From the NCBI GenBank assembly GCA_910586555.1, contig CAJUJY010000027.1, positions 1 to 48,969 of the forward strand: a stretch of DNA of 48,969 nucleotides. The letters run 5' to 3'. The translations under genes were made by a program, and so were the position numbers. Below are positions 7,859 through 17,004 of the stretch, piece by piece (the first letter of the stretch is position 1; each line of letters opens with the position of its first letter). The stretch is from an uncultured Lachnospiraceae bacterium. GTDB lineage: Bacteria > Bacillota > Clostridia > Lachnospirales > Lachnospiraceae. Below the pieces are notes generated by a model. The model ran no database searches and had not been told where the DNA came from. It was given only the letters and a program-made list of their open reading frames with translations.

Positions 7859-9965
7859 TGGAAATATAGCAGGCAGCATAGCAGGAATATTATTTTATTT
7901 GGTATTCCAGCTAGCAGGAATATTTTTGGTATTACGTATACTTGCCAAGGAAAATTTTAGTATTGTTTTCAGGTTTTTAATAGGAAGTGTGGCGGGAACA
8001 CTTGCTTTCCAGTGGTTTCCAGTTATATTTGCTTTTTCTTTTGGTTTTACATTAAAATCACATATTTTGGGACTGGTGCTTTTATTTTCTATTTGTATTA
8101 TTACATGGGTAAAGACAGAGAAAACAGGATTGTTTAAAAGTAATCCATACTACAACATATATGAATGGTTAAGGTTTTTTAAAGAAAATCCGTGTATAAT
8201 ATTAATGGCTGTTATATTTATATATTTTGTATATTGTCTTTCAACACATACAATTCCTGTAAACAGTGATGGTTCAATCCATACAGGACAGGCAACATAT
8301 GGTGATATGAATATGCACCTGGGATTTATAACAAGTATTGCAAACCAGAAAAGTTTTCCTCCAGATTATTCAATTTTTCCAGGAACAAAACTTGCATACC
8401 CGTTTTTATGTGATAGTATAAGTTCAAGCCTGTATATATCCGGAGCATCACTCCGTACAGCGTATATATTTCCAATGCTTGTGGCAGTCTGCCAGGTAAT
8501 GGGTGGTTTTTATTGTTTTATAAAATACTGGTTTAAAAGTGCAGTAACTGCATTTATAGCATGGATAATGTTTTTCCTTAATGGGGGTCTTGGGTTTATA
8601 TACTTTATGGATAAAGACAGCATTGCACGTAATTTTACAGATTTTTATTATACACCTACAAGCCTTGGTGATAAAAATTTCAGGTGGGCACAGATCATTG
8701 CTAATATGCTGCTTCCACAGAGGGCTACATTATTTGGGTTTGCAGTGCTTTTTCCTTTACTTGCATTATTCTTATATGGAATGAGGAAAAAAAGCAGGTT
8801 GTGTTTTATTATATCAGGTATTTTTGCTGGTGCACTTCCTATGATACACACACATTCTTTTCTGGGATTTGGACTGGCCTGCACAATGTGGCTGTTTTTT
8901 AACTGTAAAGAACTATGTGGAAAAATACAAAAACATAATCTGGCATGGATTCCATTTTTAGCTGTTATTGCATTTTTCACAATATTGCAAAAGATAAATG
9001 AAAAGGATGATATTATAAGCAGCAATGGATTATTAATTATGGGGGTAGGAATATTTGTTCTTGCTATCTATATATTTATATATATTATAAGGGTAGTACA
9101 GGAAAAACAGTGGAAGATGGTACTTAGTACATGGGGAGTTTTTCTTGCTATCGTTATTATACTTGCCTTGCCACAGCTTATTATCTGGACTTTTGGGCAG
9201 GCAGGGACAGAGGGTTTTATAAGGGGGCATTTTAACTGGTCAAATACAGATGATGGGTACATCTGGTTTTACATTAAAAATATAGGAATAGTTTCTATAT
9301 TATTTATAGCTGGAATTTTATTTACCAGAAGAAAAAATTTATGGATTGCTTCACCAGTATTACTTATATGGTTTATTTCTGAACTTGTTGTTTTCCAGCC
9401 AAATGAGTATGATAATAATAAATTATTATTTATAGGATATATATTTATATGTGGCATAGCTGCGGACTTTGTTACAATGATGTTTTCTAAAAACTGGTTA
9501 TTTGTTTTAAAAGTAACTGCCGGGGCAGCAATGGTTTTTACAGGTGTTATATCTGCCTTGCTGACCCTTGGACGTGAATGGGTTTCGGATTATGAATTAT
9601 ATTCTGTATATAATGTAGAAGCCTGCCAGTTTATTGAAAAAAATACAGAACCAGATGCGGTGGTACTTACTGCTACAAACCATAATAATGCAGTACCTTC
9701 ACTTACTGGCAGGAACATTGTATGTGGTGCATCAACATTTCTTTATTATCATGGTATTAATTACTATGGGCGTGAAGCAGATATTCCGGTAATGTATGAA
9801 GACCCTGTTTCTAATTATAACCTGTATAAAAAATACAATGTAGATTATATATATATCAGTAATGCAGAAAGAAACAGTTATGCAATAAATGAAGATGGAT
9901 TGTTGCAAATTGCAAGCTGCATTTATTCCAATGAAGAAACCAGTATTTATAAATTAAATGGTTAA
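7851..9965 (+). CDS. Large polytopic membrane protein, GT-C glycosyltransferase-like
   Basis: A 704-residue protein with at least twelve hydrophobic segments. A large extracellular loop near residues 140-200 contains NSDGSIHTGQATYGDMNMH and AYPFLCDSISSS. A soluble C-terminal domain (~600-704) includes PDAVVLTATNHNNAVPSLTG and VDYIYISNAER, a pattern seen in YfhO-like and related GT-C proteins. The reading frame is open from 7812, but ATG 7851 has AAAGGA upstream and overlaps the stop of the preceding gene by 8 nt, which indicates translational coupling. It probably acts with that gene in transferring a polyprenyl-linked sugar to a cell-envelope acceptor. That function is inferred from topology and pairing. 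Confidence 0.7.
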   Translation: MFDGNIAGSIAGILFYLVFQLAGIFLVLRILAKENFSIVFRFLIGSVAGTLAFQWFPVIFAFSFGFTLKSHILGLVLLFSICIITWVKTEKTGLFKSNPYYNIYEWLRFFKENPCIILMAVIFIYFVYCLSTHTIPVNSDGSIHTGQATYGDMNMHLGFITSIANQKSFPPDYSIFPGTKLAYPFLCDSISSSLYISGASLRTAYIFPMLVAVCQVMGGFYCFIKYWFKSAVTAFIAWIMFFLNGGLGFIYFMDKDSIARNFTDFYYTPTSLGDKNFRWAQIIANMLLPQRATLFGFAVLFPLLALFLYGMRKKSRLCFIISGIFAGALPMIHTHSFLGFGLACTMWLFFNCKELCGKIQKHNLAWIPFLAVIAFFTILQKINEKDDIISSNGLLIMGVGIFVLAIYIFIYIIRVVQEKQWKMVLSTWGVFLAIVIILALPQLIIWTFGQAGTEGFIRGHFNWSNTDDGYIWFYIKNIGIVSILFIAGILFTRRKNLWIASPVLLIWFISELVVFQPNEYDNNKLLFIGYIFICGIAADFVTMMFSKNWLFVLKVTAGAAMVFTGVISALLTLGREWVSDYELYSVYNVEACQFIEKNTEPDAVVLTATNHNNAVPSLTGRNIVCGASTFLYYHGINYYGREADIPVMYEDPVSNYNLYKKYNVDYIYISNAERNSYAINEDGLLQIASCIYSNEETSIYKLNG

Positions 9966-10061
9966 TATTCCATTTTTATCTGTATTTTTGGAAAAAGTTA
10001 CACATGTATGTTTAAATTATATAGTTTTATTTGAAATTTTTGCTAAATTGTCAGAAAACTA

Positions 10062-10090
10062 TTGCATAATTAAAACAAAAGTGTTACAAT
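10062..10090 (+). promoter_or_regulatory. Promoter upstream of the phospholipase C-like gene
   Basis: TTGCAT at 10062-10067, 17-bp spacer, TACAAT at 10085-10090 with TG one base ahead (extended -10). It lies 58 bp upstream of ATG 10149. Confidence 0.65.
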
Positions 10091-10148
10091 TAAGACACTT
10101 AAAAAAGACAGCGGTTTTATACCGTATATGTCAGGTGAGGAGGCGGAT

Positions 10149-10736
10149 ATGCGAAAGAAATCCCATATTTCATTGGCCTGGTATCTAATGAACAGTGAAG
10201 GGATGGAAATGTTAGGAAGTCATAAAGGCTCATTCTATATAGGTAGTATATTACCAGACTGCGTTCCATCATTTTTTGTAAGGAAGCATACATTTGAGGA
10301 TTCCTTTGACATTCTTAAGAAAGAATTTGGAAAACTGGTTTCACATTTTGATGTAAGAAAGGGAGCGGATTGTTACTTTTGCAGGCATCTTGGTGTGATT
10401 GTCCATTATATAGCCGATTACTTTACATTTCCGCATAATGCCAATTATCCCGGGAAGTTAAAAGACCACTGTGTTTATGAGGAAGAGCTAAAACATGCAA
10501 TGCGTTCCTATGTCCATAGCCCGGAAGCAATAAGAAAGCGTTTAGCGGAAACTGTCTATTCCCCTGGTGCGATATTGAACTTTGTCCAGAGAATGCATGA
10601 AATTTATACCAGAATGCAAAGTGCCGTGAGCCGTGATTGTGAATATATCGTAGAGCTTTGCCATACTGTTGTTGATGCTGTTCTTCTGCTATTTGAGGAA
10701 CAAACTAGAGAAACGCACCTTAGCATACCAGCATAG
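10149..10736 (+). CDS. Zinc-dependent phospholipase C family protein
   Basis: A 195-residue protein resembling the small Zn_dep_PLPC family. It has spaced His/Asp residues fitting a helical metal site: SHISLAW near the N-terminus, GSILPD, and RHLGVIVHYIADYFTFPHN. There is no signal peptide. GGTGAGGAGG at 10134-10143 fixes the start at ATG 10149 rather than the in-frame ATG at 10128. It has its own promoter and terminator and is a single transcription unit. Base use is visibly richer in G+C than in neighbouring genes, which suggests recent acquisition. The substrate is unknown. Confidence 0.75.
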   Translation: MRKKSHISLAWYLMNSEGMEMLGSHKGSFYIGSILPDCVPSFFVRKHTFEDSFDILKKEFGKLVSHFDVRKGADCYFCRHLGVIVHYIADYFTFPHNANYPGKLKDHCVYEEELKHAMRSYVHSPEAIRKRLAETVYSPGAILNFVQRMHEIYTRMQSAVSRDCEYIVELCHTVVDAVLLLFEEQTRETHLSIPA

Positions 10737-10741
10737 AGATT

Positions 10742-10816
10742 ATGGAAGACGGAAAGTTTTATGAGGACGGAGCCGTACATCGTATAAAGGGCTGCCTGTT
10801 ACACATAATAAAGTAA
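10742..10816 (+). CDS. Possible 24-residue ORF overlapping a terminator
   Basis: Reads MEDGKFYEDGAVHRIKG then CLLHIIK and stop, with the stop inside the terminator hairpin. There is no clear ribosome site. It may be a leftover of a longer gene or chance; recorded because it fills the gap after the phospholipase-like gene. Confidence 0.15.
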   Translation: MEDGKFYEDGAVHRIKGCLLHIIK

Positions 10817-10833
10817 CAGGCAGTCTTTTTTAT
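10792..10833 (+). terminator. Rho-independent terminator
   Basis: A perfect 11-bp stem (ctgcctgttac 10792-10802, gtaacaggcag 10813-10823) with a 10-nt loop is followed by tcttttttat. Confidence 0.9.
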
Positions 10834-10856
10834 TTTAAACGGATGGAGGAAAGGAT

Positions 10857-11141
10857 ATGGAACATTCAGTATCAGTTAATGTTTTAAAAGATGACAAGTC
10901 TGAAGAAGAAGTAGAAGTATATTTTGAAACAGATGACTTTGATGAACTGGCAGATAAGGATAAAAAAGTTGCATTTATAAAAGAACAGGCAAAAAAACAG
11001 TATGAAGATATTAAGAAAGTTTATTTTAACAGGGTAGATTTAAAAGAACTGCAAAAAGAACTTGATGATATAAATGATATATCTGGCCTGTATAATGATG
11101 AAACATATAATGAATTTATGGAACATGATGATTTTTATTAG
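10857..11141 (+). CDS. Small acidic hypothetical protein
   Basis: A 94-residue soluble protein, strongly acidic (many Asp and Glu), with a central charged helix (KKVAFIKEQAKKQYEDIKK) and an acidic C-terminus. AGGAAAGG precedes ATG 10857. It lies between a terminator and the next promoter, so it is probably expressed alone or weakly. I do not recognise a family. Confidence 0.6.
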   Translation: MEHSVSVNVLKDDKSEEEVEVYFETDDFDELADKDKKVAFIKEQAKKQYEDIKKVYFNRVDLKELQKELDDINDISGLYNDETYNEFMEHDDFY

Positions 11142-11180
11142 AAGGTTTGAAAAATTCAGACACTTATCACATTTTTTATC

Positions 11181-11208
11181 TTGACTTCTTCCTGATTTGC
11201 GGTAGAAT
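11181..11208 (+). promoter_or_regulatory. Promoter of the PrsA-like foldase gene
   Basis: TTGACT at 11181-11186, 16-bp spacer, TAGAAT at 11203-11208, 57 bp upstream of ATG 11266. Confidence 0.65.
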
Positions 11209-11265
11209 AGATGATAGCGTTTTGTGTGTAAAGCGTTACACAAGATTAATTTTGGAGGAGTAAAG

Positions 11266-12516
11266 ATGAATTCAGCAAAAAAGTTAATGAACCAGCAGAA
11301 TAAAACTGGCAATAATGCAAATAAGCCAGGCATGCCGGCATCTGGTGACAGGATTTTAGGAGATGCAGGCCAGGGTCCTGGCAGAAAGCCATTAATCCTT
11401 GGGGCTATATGTGTTATAGTTGTACTGGCACTCTGCATAGGTGTAGGGATACAGCAGCTAAAACCGCAAAGAGTACTGGCTGTTGAAGGTACAAAGATGA
11501 CTATGGACGATATGATGTATCCTATATATGAAAGAGAAAGCATGTATCTTCCACTTAATGAAACATACCAATATATGATGGGTTCTTCTGTATGGGACGT
11601 TGGCTACCAGGGAGATGATTCTTCTGTTGAAGCTGGCACAAATAATTCTGATGGCCTTAAGATAGAGATTATAAATAAGGAAACAGAATATGAAATCTTA
11701 TACCAGGAAGCAGAAAAAGCAGGATATAAGGTTACAGATGATGAGAAAAAGGAAGCAGAAAAGCAGGCAGATGAGGCATTAAAAGGACTTTCAGGCGTAC
11801 AGAAATTAAAACTTTGTATTTCTAAAAAGAATTTAACTTCAAGATTTGAAAAAAGGATTGTGGCAGACAGGTATAAGAAAGACCAGCAAGAAAGCTTAAA
11901 TAAAGAAGTTGATGAAACTAGTGCAATTTCAGGCATTTCAAAGAAAGATAACCGCCAGTATGATATCGGGTACTATTATGTATCACTTTCCACTACTGAC
12001 AGTGAGGGCAACACAAAAGAATTATCAAAAAGTGATAAAAAAGAGCTTGCAGACAATATGAAAGCACTTGTTAAAAAGGCTGCTAAGGCAAAAGATTTTT
12101 CAAAATTAATTGAGGATGAGTCAAAGTCAGATATTAAGTATAATACAGGTAATTTTACAGAAAAATCAGGCTGGACATTTGTTTCTGATAAGAATTTAAA
12201 GAAAATCAAAGCTTTAAAAAATAATGAAATTTCAGAAGCATTTATTGATGATTCTGCTGGATATTATGTATTTGTTAAAATGATAGATAATAATTCAACA
12301 GAAGCTTATGAAGCAGAATGTGACAAAGCAATAGAAACAGCACAAGAAGCCAAGTATGATGAATGGTATAAAGGAATCAAGGACAGCTATAAAGTTGAAG
12401 TAAACAATGAAATCTGGGACGAAGTAACTATTGGTGCAGTAACGACAGGAATAGTAACAGCAGAAGATTTGCAGGCAATGGCTGAGGAAGATTCTTCAGA
12501 GGCTCCAGAGGAATAA
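11266..12516 (+). CDS. Membrane-anchored PrsA/SurA-like peptidyl-prolyl isomerase
   Basis: A 416-residue protein with a ~45-residue cytoplasmic N-terminus and one membrane helix (LILGAICVIVVLALCIGVGI, ~43-62). A large charged extracellular part follows. Residues ~75-210 look like the SurA_N/PrsA helical chaperone domain. Residues ~225-355 look like a parvulin-type domain (YDIGYYYVSLS, FTEKSGWTFVSD, YYVFVKMID). There is no lipobox Cys, unlike classical PrsA. GGAGGAG at 11252-11258 sets the start at ATG 11266. The C-terminal tail is acidic. Expected role: folding of secreted proteins at the outer face of the membrane. Parvulin activity is not proven by the sequence. Confidence 0.72.
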   Translation: MNSAKKLMNQQNKTGNNANKPGMPASGDRILGDAGQGPGRKPLILGAICVIVVLALCIGVGIQQLKPQRVLAVEGTKMTMDDMMYPIYERESMYLPLNETYQYMMGSSVWDVGYQGDDSSVEAGTNNSDGLKIEIINKETEYEILYQEAEKAGYKVTDDEKKEAEKQADEALKGLSGVQKLKLCISKKNLTSRFEKRIVADRYKKDQQESLNKEVDETSAISGISKKDNRQYDIGYYYVSLSTTDSEGNTKELSKSDKKELADNMKALVKKAAKAKDFSKLIEDESKSDIKYNTGNFTEKSGWTFVSDKNLKKIKALKNNEISEAFIDDSAGYYVFVKMIDNNSTEAYEAECDKAIETAQEAKYDEWYKGIKDSYKVEVNNEIWDEVTIGAVTTGIVTAEDLQAMAEEDSSEAPEE

Positions 12517-12573
12517 GAAACCAGTAAACAGGTATTAATTTAGTACAAGCCATGTGGATATACAATCCAGGAA

Positions 12574-12582
12574 TGTTATAAT
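12574..12582 (+). promoter_or_regulatory. Extended -10 promoter upstream of purL
   Basis: TG-T-TATAAT with a weak -35 (TGGATA) 16 bp upstream. The expected leader of about 85 nt contains a short hairpin (gcgg at 12594-12597 with ccgc at 12607-12610) and the palindrome gccatatggc. Confidence 0.5.
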
Positions 12583-12674
12583 ACATTCCTTATGCGGCAG
12601 GTGAAACCGCACATCTGGTATATGCCATATGGCTTGTTGCTATTATTTTATATCAGATGAAACGGAGGAATACT

Positions 12675-15600
12675 ATGGAAAGTGTTAAAAGAATTTATGT
12701 TGAAAAAAAAGCACCTTATGCTGTACGTGCAAGGGAACTTAAGGAAGAAGCAAGGCGTTATCTTGGAATTAAGGAACTTTCAGATGTACGTGTACTTATA
12801 CGTTATGATGTGGAGAATTTAAGTGAAGAAACATACAGGCAGGCACTTGTTACAGTGTTTTCAGAACCACCAGTAGATAATTACTATGAGGAAGAATTTA
12901 CTTATAAGGAAGGAAGCCTTGTATTTTCGGCAGAGTATCTTCCAGGGCAGTTTGACCAGAGGGCAGATTCCGCAGAACAGTGTGTAAAACTTCTTAATGA
13001 AAAGGAAAATCCCGTTATACGTTCAGCAGTTACTTATGTTTTTGAGGGAAATATAACAGAAGATATGGCAAGGCGCATAAAAGAGTACTGCATTAACCCT
13101 GTTGATTCGCGTGAAACAGATGAAAAGAAACCAGAAACACTTGTACAGGAGTTTGATGAACCAGCAGATGTAGCAGTTTTTGAAGGTTTTAAAGATATGC
13201 AGGAGGAAAGACTTAAATCACTTTACGATTCTTTAAACCTGGCAATGACATTTAAGGATTTTCTCCATATACAGAATTATTTTGCAGGGGAAGAGAAGAG
13301 AGATCCTTCTGTTACTGAAATCCGCGTACTTGACACATACTGGTCTGACCACTGCCGCCATACAACATTCCTTACAGAATTAAAGAATGTGGAGTTTGAG
13401 GACGGTTACTATAAAGAACCTGTTGTTAATGCATATGAAGAATATCTTAGTGCAAGGAAAGAGATTTTTAAAGACAGGACAGATAAATTTGTTTCACTTA
13501 TGGACATTGCACTTATGGGCATGCGAAAGCTTAAAGCAGATGGAAAGCTTGATGATCTGGAAGAATCAGATGAAATTAATGCATGTTCTGTAATTGTACC
13601 AGTTGAAATAGATGGAAATACTGAGGAATGGCTTGTGTTCTTTAAAAATGAAACACATAACCATCCAACTGAAATTGAACCTTTTGGCGGTGCTGCCACA
13701 TGCCTTGGCGGTGCAATACGTGACCCGCTTTCAGGACGCGGTTATGTATACCAGGCTATGCGTGTAACAGGTGCAGCAGACCCGTCTGTCCCTATGGCAG
13801 ATACGCTTGCTGGCAAGCTTCCACAAAGGAAAATTGTAACAGGTGCAGCGAAAGGCTACAGTTCATATGGCAACCAGATAGGGCTTGCAACAGGGCTTGT
13901 AAATGAAGTTTACCATCCAGGCTATGTTGCAAAACGTATGGAAATAGGGGCTGTTATGGGTGCAGCGCCAAGGCGCAATGTAATACGTAAAAACAGTGAA
14001 CCAGGTGATATAATTATACTTATAGGGGGACGCACAGGACGCGACGGGATTGGCGGTGCAACTGGTTCTTCCAAAGCACATACTACAAAGTCGATTGATG
14101 TATGCGGTGCAGAAGTACAGAAAGGAAACCCTCCTACAGAACGTAAAATACAGCGTCTGTTCCGCAGGGAGGAAGCCAGTTTAATTATTAAGAAATGCAA
14201 TGATTTCGGTGCAGGCGGGGTATCAGTTGCTATTGGTGAACTTGCAGACGGATTAAGGGTAAATCTTGACAAAGTACCTAAAAAATACGCAGGTCTTGAT
14301 GGAACAGAACTTGCAATTTCTGAGTCACAGGAGCGTATGGCAGTAGTTGTTGCCAAGGAAGATGTTAATAAGATGCTTGCCCTTGCAGCAGAAGAGAACC
14401 TTGAAGCTGTAGTAGTAGCAGAGGTTACTAAAGAGCCACGCCTTGTACTTATGTGGAGGAACAAGGTTATTGTAAATATATCAAGGGAATTTCTTAATAC
14501 AAACGGGGCACACCAGGAAACAAATGTAGTAGTAAAGACACCTTCCAGGGAAGATAACTATTTTAGCCAGGAAAAAGAAGTTACAGATATAAAAGAAGCA
14601 TGGCTTTCTACATTAAATGATTTAAATGTATGTTCACAAAAAGGGCTTGTTGAAATGTTTGATGGTTCAATCGGGGCAGCAAGTGTATATATGCCTTATG
14701 GCGGCAAACGCCAGCTTACGCCTGTACAGACAATGGTTGCAAAGCTTCCTGTCCTTTCTGGCAAATGTGATACAGTTACAATGATGAGTTATGGCACTGA
14801 CCCATATCTTGCAAGCTGGAGCCCTTACCATGGTTCTGTATATGCAGTAATATCTTCTGTTGCAAAAATAGTTGCAGCAGGTGGTGACTACAAAAGGATA
14901 CGTTTTACATTCCAGGAATATTTTAAGCGTCTGGGAGAAAACCCGGAAAGGTGGGGCGAACCAGTTGCAGCGCTTCTTGGTGCATATGATGCACAGATAA
15001 AACTCGGTCTTGCTTCTATTGGCGGTAAGGACAGTATGTCAGGTACATTTAATGATATTGATGTGCCGCCAACATTATGTTCATTTGCAGTAAGCATTGC
15101 TAAGGTACAGGATATTATTTCCCCTGAACTTAAAGAAGCAGGCAATGTACTTGTTAAATTTGATATTGAAAAAGACCAGTATTCACTTCCAGTATATACA
15201 CAGCTTATGCAGCTTTATAGTAAAATCAGGGAAATGGCACAGGCAGGAATTATTAAATCAGCATATGCCACAGGCTATGGCGGTATATGTGAAGCTGCCA
15301 GCAAAATGGCGTTTGGAAATGACCTTGGTGTTAAAATAGATGACAAAAATGTAAATATAAGTGCATTATTTGCAAAAGATTATGGTTCAATAATTGCAGA
15401 AGTATCTGTTAATGATATTGGAAAAATTACAGCGGGTTATACAAAGATTGCAGATATTACAGATAATCCGGAGTTTGTATATGGCAATACAATAATTCCA
15501 ATGGACGAAGCATTAAATGCATGGACATCAAGGCTTGAAAGCGTATTTCCAACAAAATCAGGTGTTGTGGATACAGGGCTTAAAGATAGTTTATTTGAAG

Positions 15601-16433
15601 AGAAAAATATTTATATATCTTCAGTTAAAACAGCAAAGCCAGAAGTATTTATCCCTGTATTTCCAGGAACTAACTGTGAATATGATACTGCAAAGGCATT
15701 TGAGGCAGCAGGGGCTAAAGTAAATACAGTTGTATTTAAAAATATGTCAGAAAGCCAGATTACAGAGTCTGTAAAAGCATTTGAAACAGCTTTAAACAAT
15801 GCACAGATACTTATGTTTTCAGGTGGCTTCAGCGCAGGTGATGAACCAGACGGTTCAGCTAAATTTATAGCATCAGTATTCAGGAATAAAAGGATAATGG
15901 AAGCAGTACATGGGCTTTTGCAGAAACGTGACGGCCTCGTACTTGGCATATGTAATGGTTTCCAGGCACTTGTAAAACTAGGGCTTGTGCCTTATGGTGA
16001 AATAAAACCGCAGACAGAAGAATCACCAACCCTTACAACAAACAGTATAGGACGGCATATATCTAAAATGGTATATACAAAAGTAGTTTCAAATAAATCA
16101 CCGTGGTTCTTAAAAGCAAACCTTGGGGATATTTATACAATTCCTGCATCACATGGTGAAGGACGTTTTGTTGCAAGTGACAGGGTAATTAAAGAACTCT
16201 TTGAAAACGGGCAGATTGCAACAAGGTATGCAGATTTATCAGGGAAACCATCAATGGACGAAGACTTTAACCCAAATGGTTCATATGCCGCAATAGAAGG
16301 AATTACAAGCCCGGACGGGCGTGTGCTTGGCAAAATGGCACATTCAGAAAGAATTGGTGAAGGCGTTGCCATAAATATATATGGAAACCAGAACCAGCAT
16401 ATATTTGAATCGGGTATTGAATACTTTAAATAA
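12675..16433 (+). CDS. purL: Phosphoribosylformylglycinamidine synthase, single-chain PurL
   Basis: Catalyses the ATP- and glutamine-dependent conversion of FGAR to FGAM in purine synthesis. It has 1252 residues in the long arrangement with fused glutaminase. The synthase half carries DTYWSDHCRHTTF, KNETHNHPTEIEPFGGAATC and GRTGRDGIGGATGSS, the PurL nucleotide and substrate motifs. The class I glutamine amidotransferase domain starts near residue 988 (FIPVFPGTNCEYD). It has the nucleophile Cys1093 in LGICNGFQ and the His1160/Glu1162 pair in ASHGEGRF. GGAGG sets ATG 12675 rather than the in-frame ATG at 12657. It is a single-gene unit; other pur genes are not in the window. Confidence 0.96.
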   Translation: MESVKRIYVEKKAPYAVRARELKEEARRYLGIKELSDVRVLIRYDVENLSEETYRQALVTVFSEPPVDNYYEEEFTYKEGSLVFSAEYLPGQFDQRADSAEQCVKLLNEKENPVIRSAVTYVFEGNITEDMARRIKEYCINPVDSRETDEKKPETLVQEFDEPADVAVFEGFKDMQEERLKSLYDSLNLAMTFKDFLHIQNYFAGEEKRDPSVTEIRVLDTYWSDHCRHTTFLTELKNVEFEDGYYKEPVVNAYEEYLSARKEIFKDRTDKFVSLMDIALMGMRKLKADGKLDDLEESDEINACSVIVPVEIDGNTEEWLVFFKNETHNHPTEIEPFGGAATCLGGAIRDPLSGRGYVYQAMRVTGAADPSVPMADTLAGKLPQRKIVTGAAKGYSSYGNQIGLATGLVNEVYHPGYVAKRMEIGAVMGAAPRRNVIRKNSEPGDIIILIGGRTGRDGIGGATGSSKAHTTKSIDVCGAEVQKGNPPTERKIQRLFRREEASLIIKKCNDFGAGGVSVAIGELADGLRVNLDKVPKKYAGLDGTELAISESQERMAVVVAKEDVNKMLALAAEENLEAVVVAEVTKEPRLVLMWRNKVIVNISREFLNTNGAHQETNVVVKTPSREDNYFSQEKEVTDIKEAWLSTLNDLNVCSQKGLVEMFDGSIGAASVYMPYGGKRQLTPVQTMVAKLPVLSGKCDTVTMMSYGTDPYLASWSPYHGSVYAVISSVAKIVAAGGDYKRIRFTFQEYFKRLGENPERWGEPVAALLGAYDAQIKLGLASIGGKDSMSGTFNDIDVPPTLCSFAVSIAKVQDIISPELKEAGNVLVKFDIEKDQYSLPVYTQLMQLYSKIREMAQAGIIKSAYATGYGGICEAASKMAFGNDLGVKIDDKNVNISALFAKDYGSIIAEVSVNDIGKITAGYTKIADITDNPEFVYGNTIIPMDEALNAWTSRLESVFPTKSGVVDTGLKDSLFEEKNIYISSVKTAKPEVFIPVFPGTNCEYDTAKAFEAAGAKVNTVVFKNMSESQITESVKAFETALNNAQILMFSGGFSAGDEPDGSAKFIASVFRNKRIMEAVHGLLQKRDGLVLGICNGFQALVKLGLVPYGEIKPQTEESPTLTTNSIGRHISKMVYTKVVSNKSPWFLKANLGDIYTIPASHGEGRFVASDRVIKELFENGQIATRYADLSGKPSMDEDFNPNGSYAAIEGITSPDGRVLGKMAHSERIGEGVAINIYGNQNQHIFESGIEYFK

Positions 16434-16474
16434 GCAAAATACCAGTAACTGCAATTAACTTTTATGTAATAAAG

Positions 16475-16510
16475 CAGCCTGCAATGCCTGTTTTATGGCA
16501 TTGCAGGTTG
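16475..16510. terminator. Hairpin between convergent genes, probable terminator
   Basis: A 10-bp perfect stem (ctgcaatgcc 16479-16488, ggcattgcag 16497-16506) extends to about 14 bp with one G-U pair. The following U tract is weak on both strands, so efficiency is uncertain. Confidence 0.5.
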
Positions 16511-16569
16511 TGTACATTCACTGGATAATGTTAAAATACAAAACTACCAATAAAATATAACTTATTAGT

Positions 16570-16920
16570 TTAAACCTGTAATACTTCTTTCTTTGTTTCA
16601 CTGGAATTTAATAATTTATCAACAACATTTTCAGGTATATTTCTTTCAGAAGCAACTTTTTTAATATCTTCTGCCGGGATTCCTATTTGTTTCATAGTCC
16701 TTAACATAAGGACAGCTTCATTTCCAGCCGCTTCTTTAGTTGCTTTTTCAACCTTTTCTTTAGCTAATTTTTCAGCTTCTTCTTTAACTAATTTTTTAGC
16801 CTCACGTCTTAGTTCTTTTTTCCATTTTGGCTCGTAATCTTCCCTTAGCATACAATCTACCTCCTCCATTATCTGTGGATATTTTTCCAGTTTATAGTCT
16901 GCTGTACCTTTATTATCCAT
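16570..16920 (-). CDS. Small charged helical protein resembling the tail of Rpn/PDDEXK transposase-like proteins
   Basis: A 116-residue protein, rich in Lys and Glu, with a long coiled segment (KKELRREAKKLVKEEAEKL) and a small C-terminal helical part (QIGIPAEDIKKVASERNIP). This resembles the C-terminal tail of Rpn family (PD-(D/E)XK recombination-promoting) proteins common in Clostridia. The catalytic nuclease part is absent. An AGGAAA ribosome site precedes ATG 16920. It could be a stand-alone short protein or the surviving tail of a decayed gene with a new start. Confidence 0.5.
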   Translation of the reverse strand: MDNKGTADYKLEKYPQIMEEVDCMLREDYEPKWKKELRREAKKLVKEEAEKLAKEKVEKATKEAAGNEAVLMLRTMKQIGIPAEDIKKVASERNIPENVVDKLLNSSETKKEVLQV

Positions 16921-17004
16921 AGCAAGTTTTCCTGTTCTTTTAATTATTGTAATTTTTATGTATTATTTATTATACCAGTCATGTAATAATATAGCAATTA
17001 TTTT

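Noticed and set aside
12541..12674. Known purine, ZTP, THF or PRPP riboswitch before purL
   Set aside because: The conserved core sequences of these classes, as far as I recall them, are not present.
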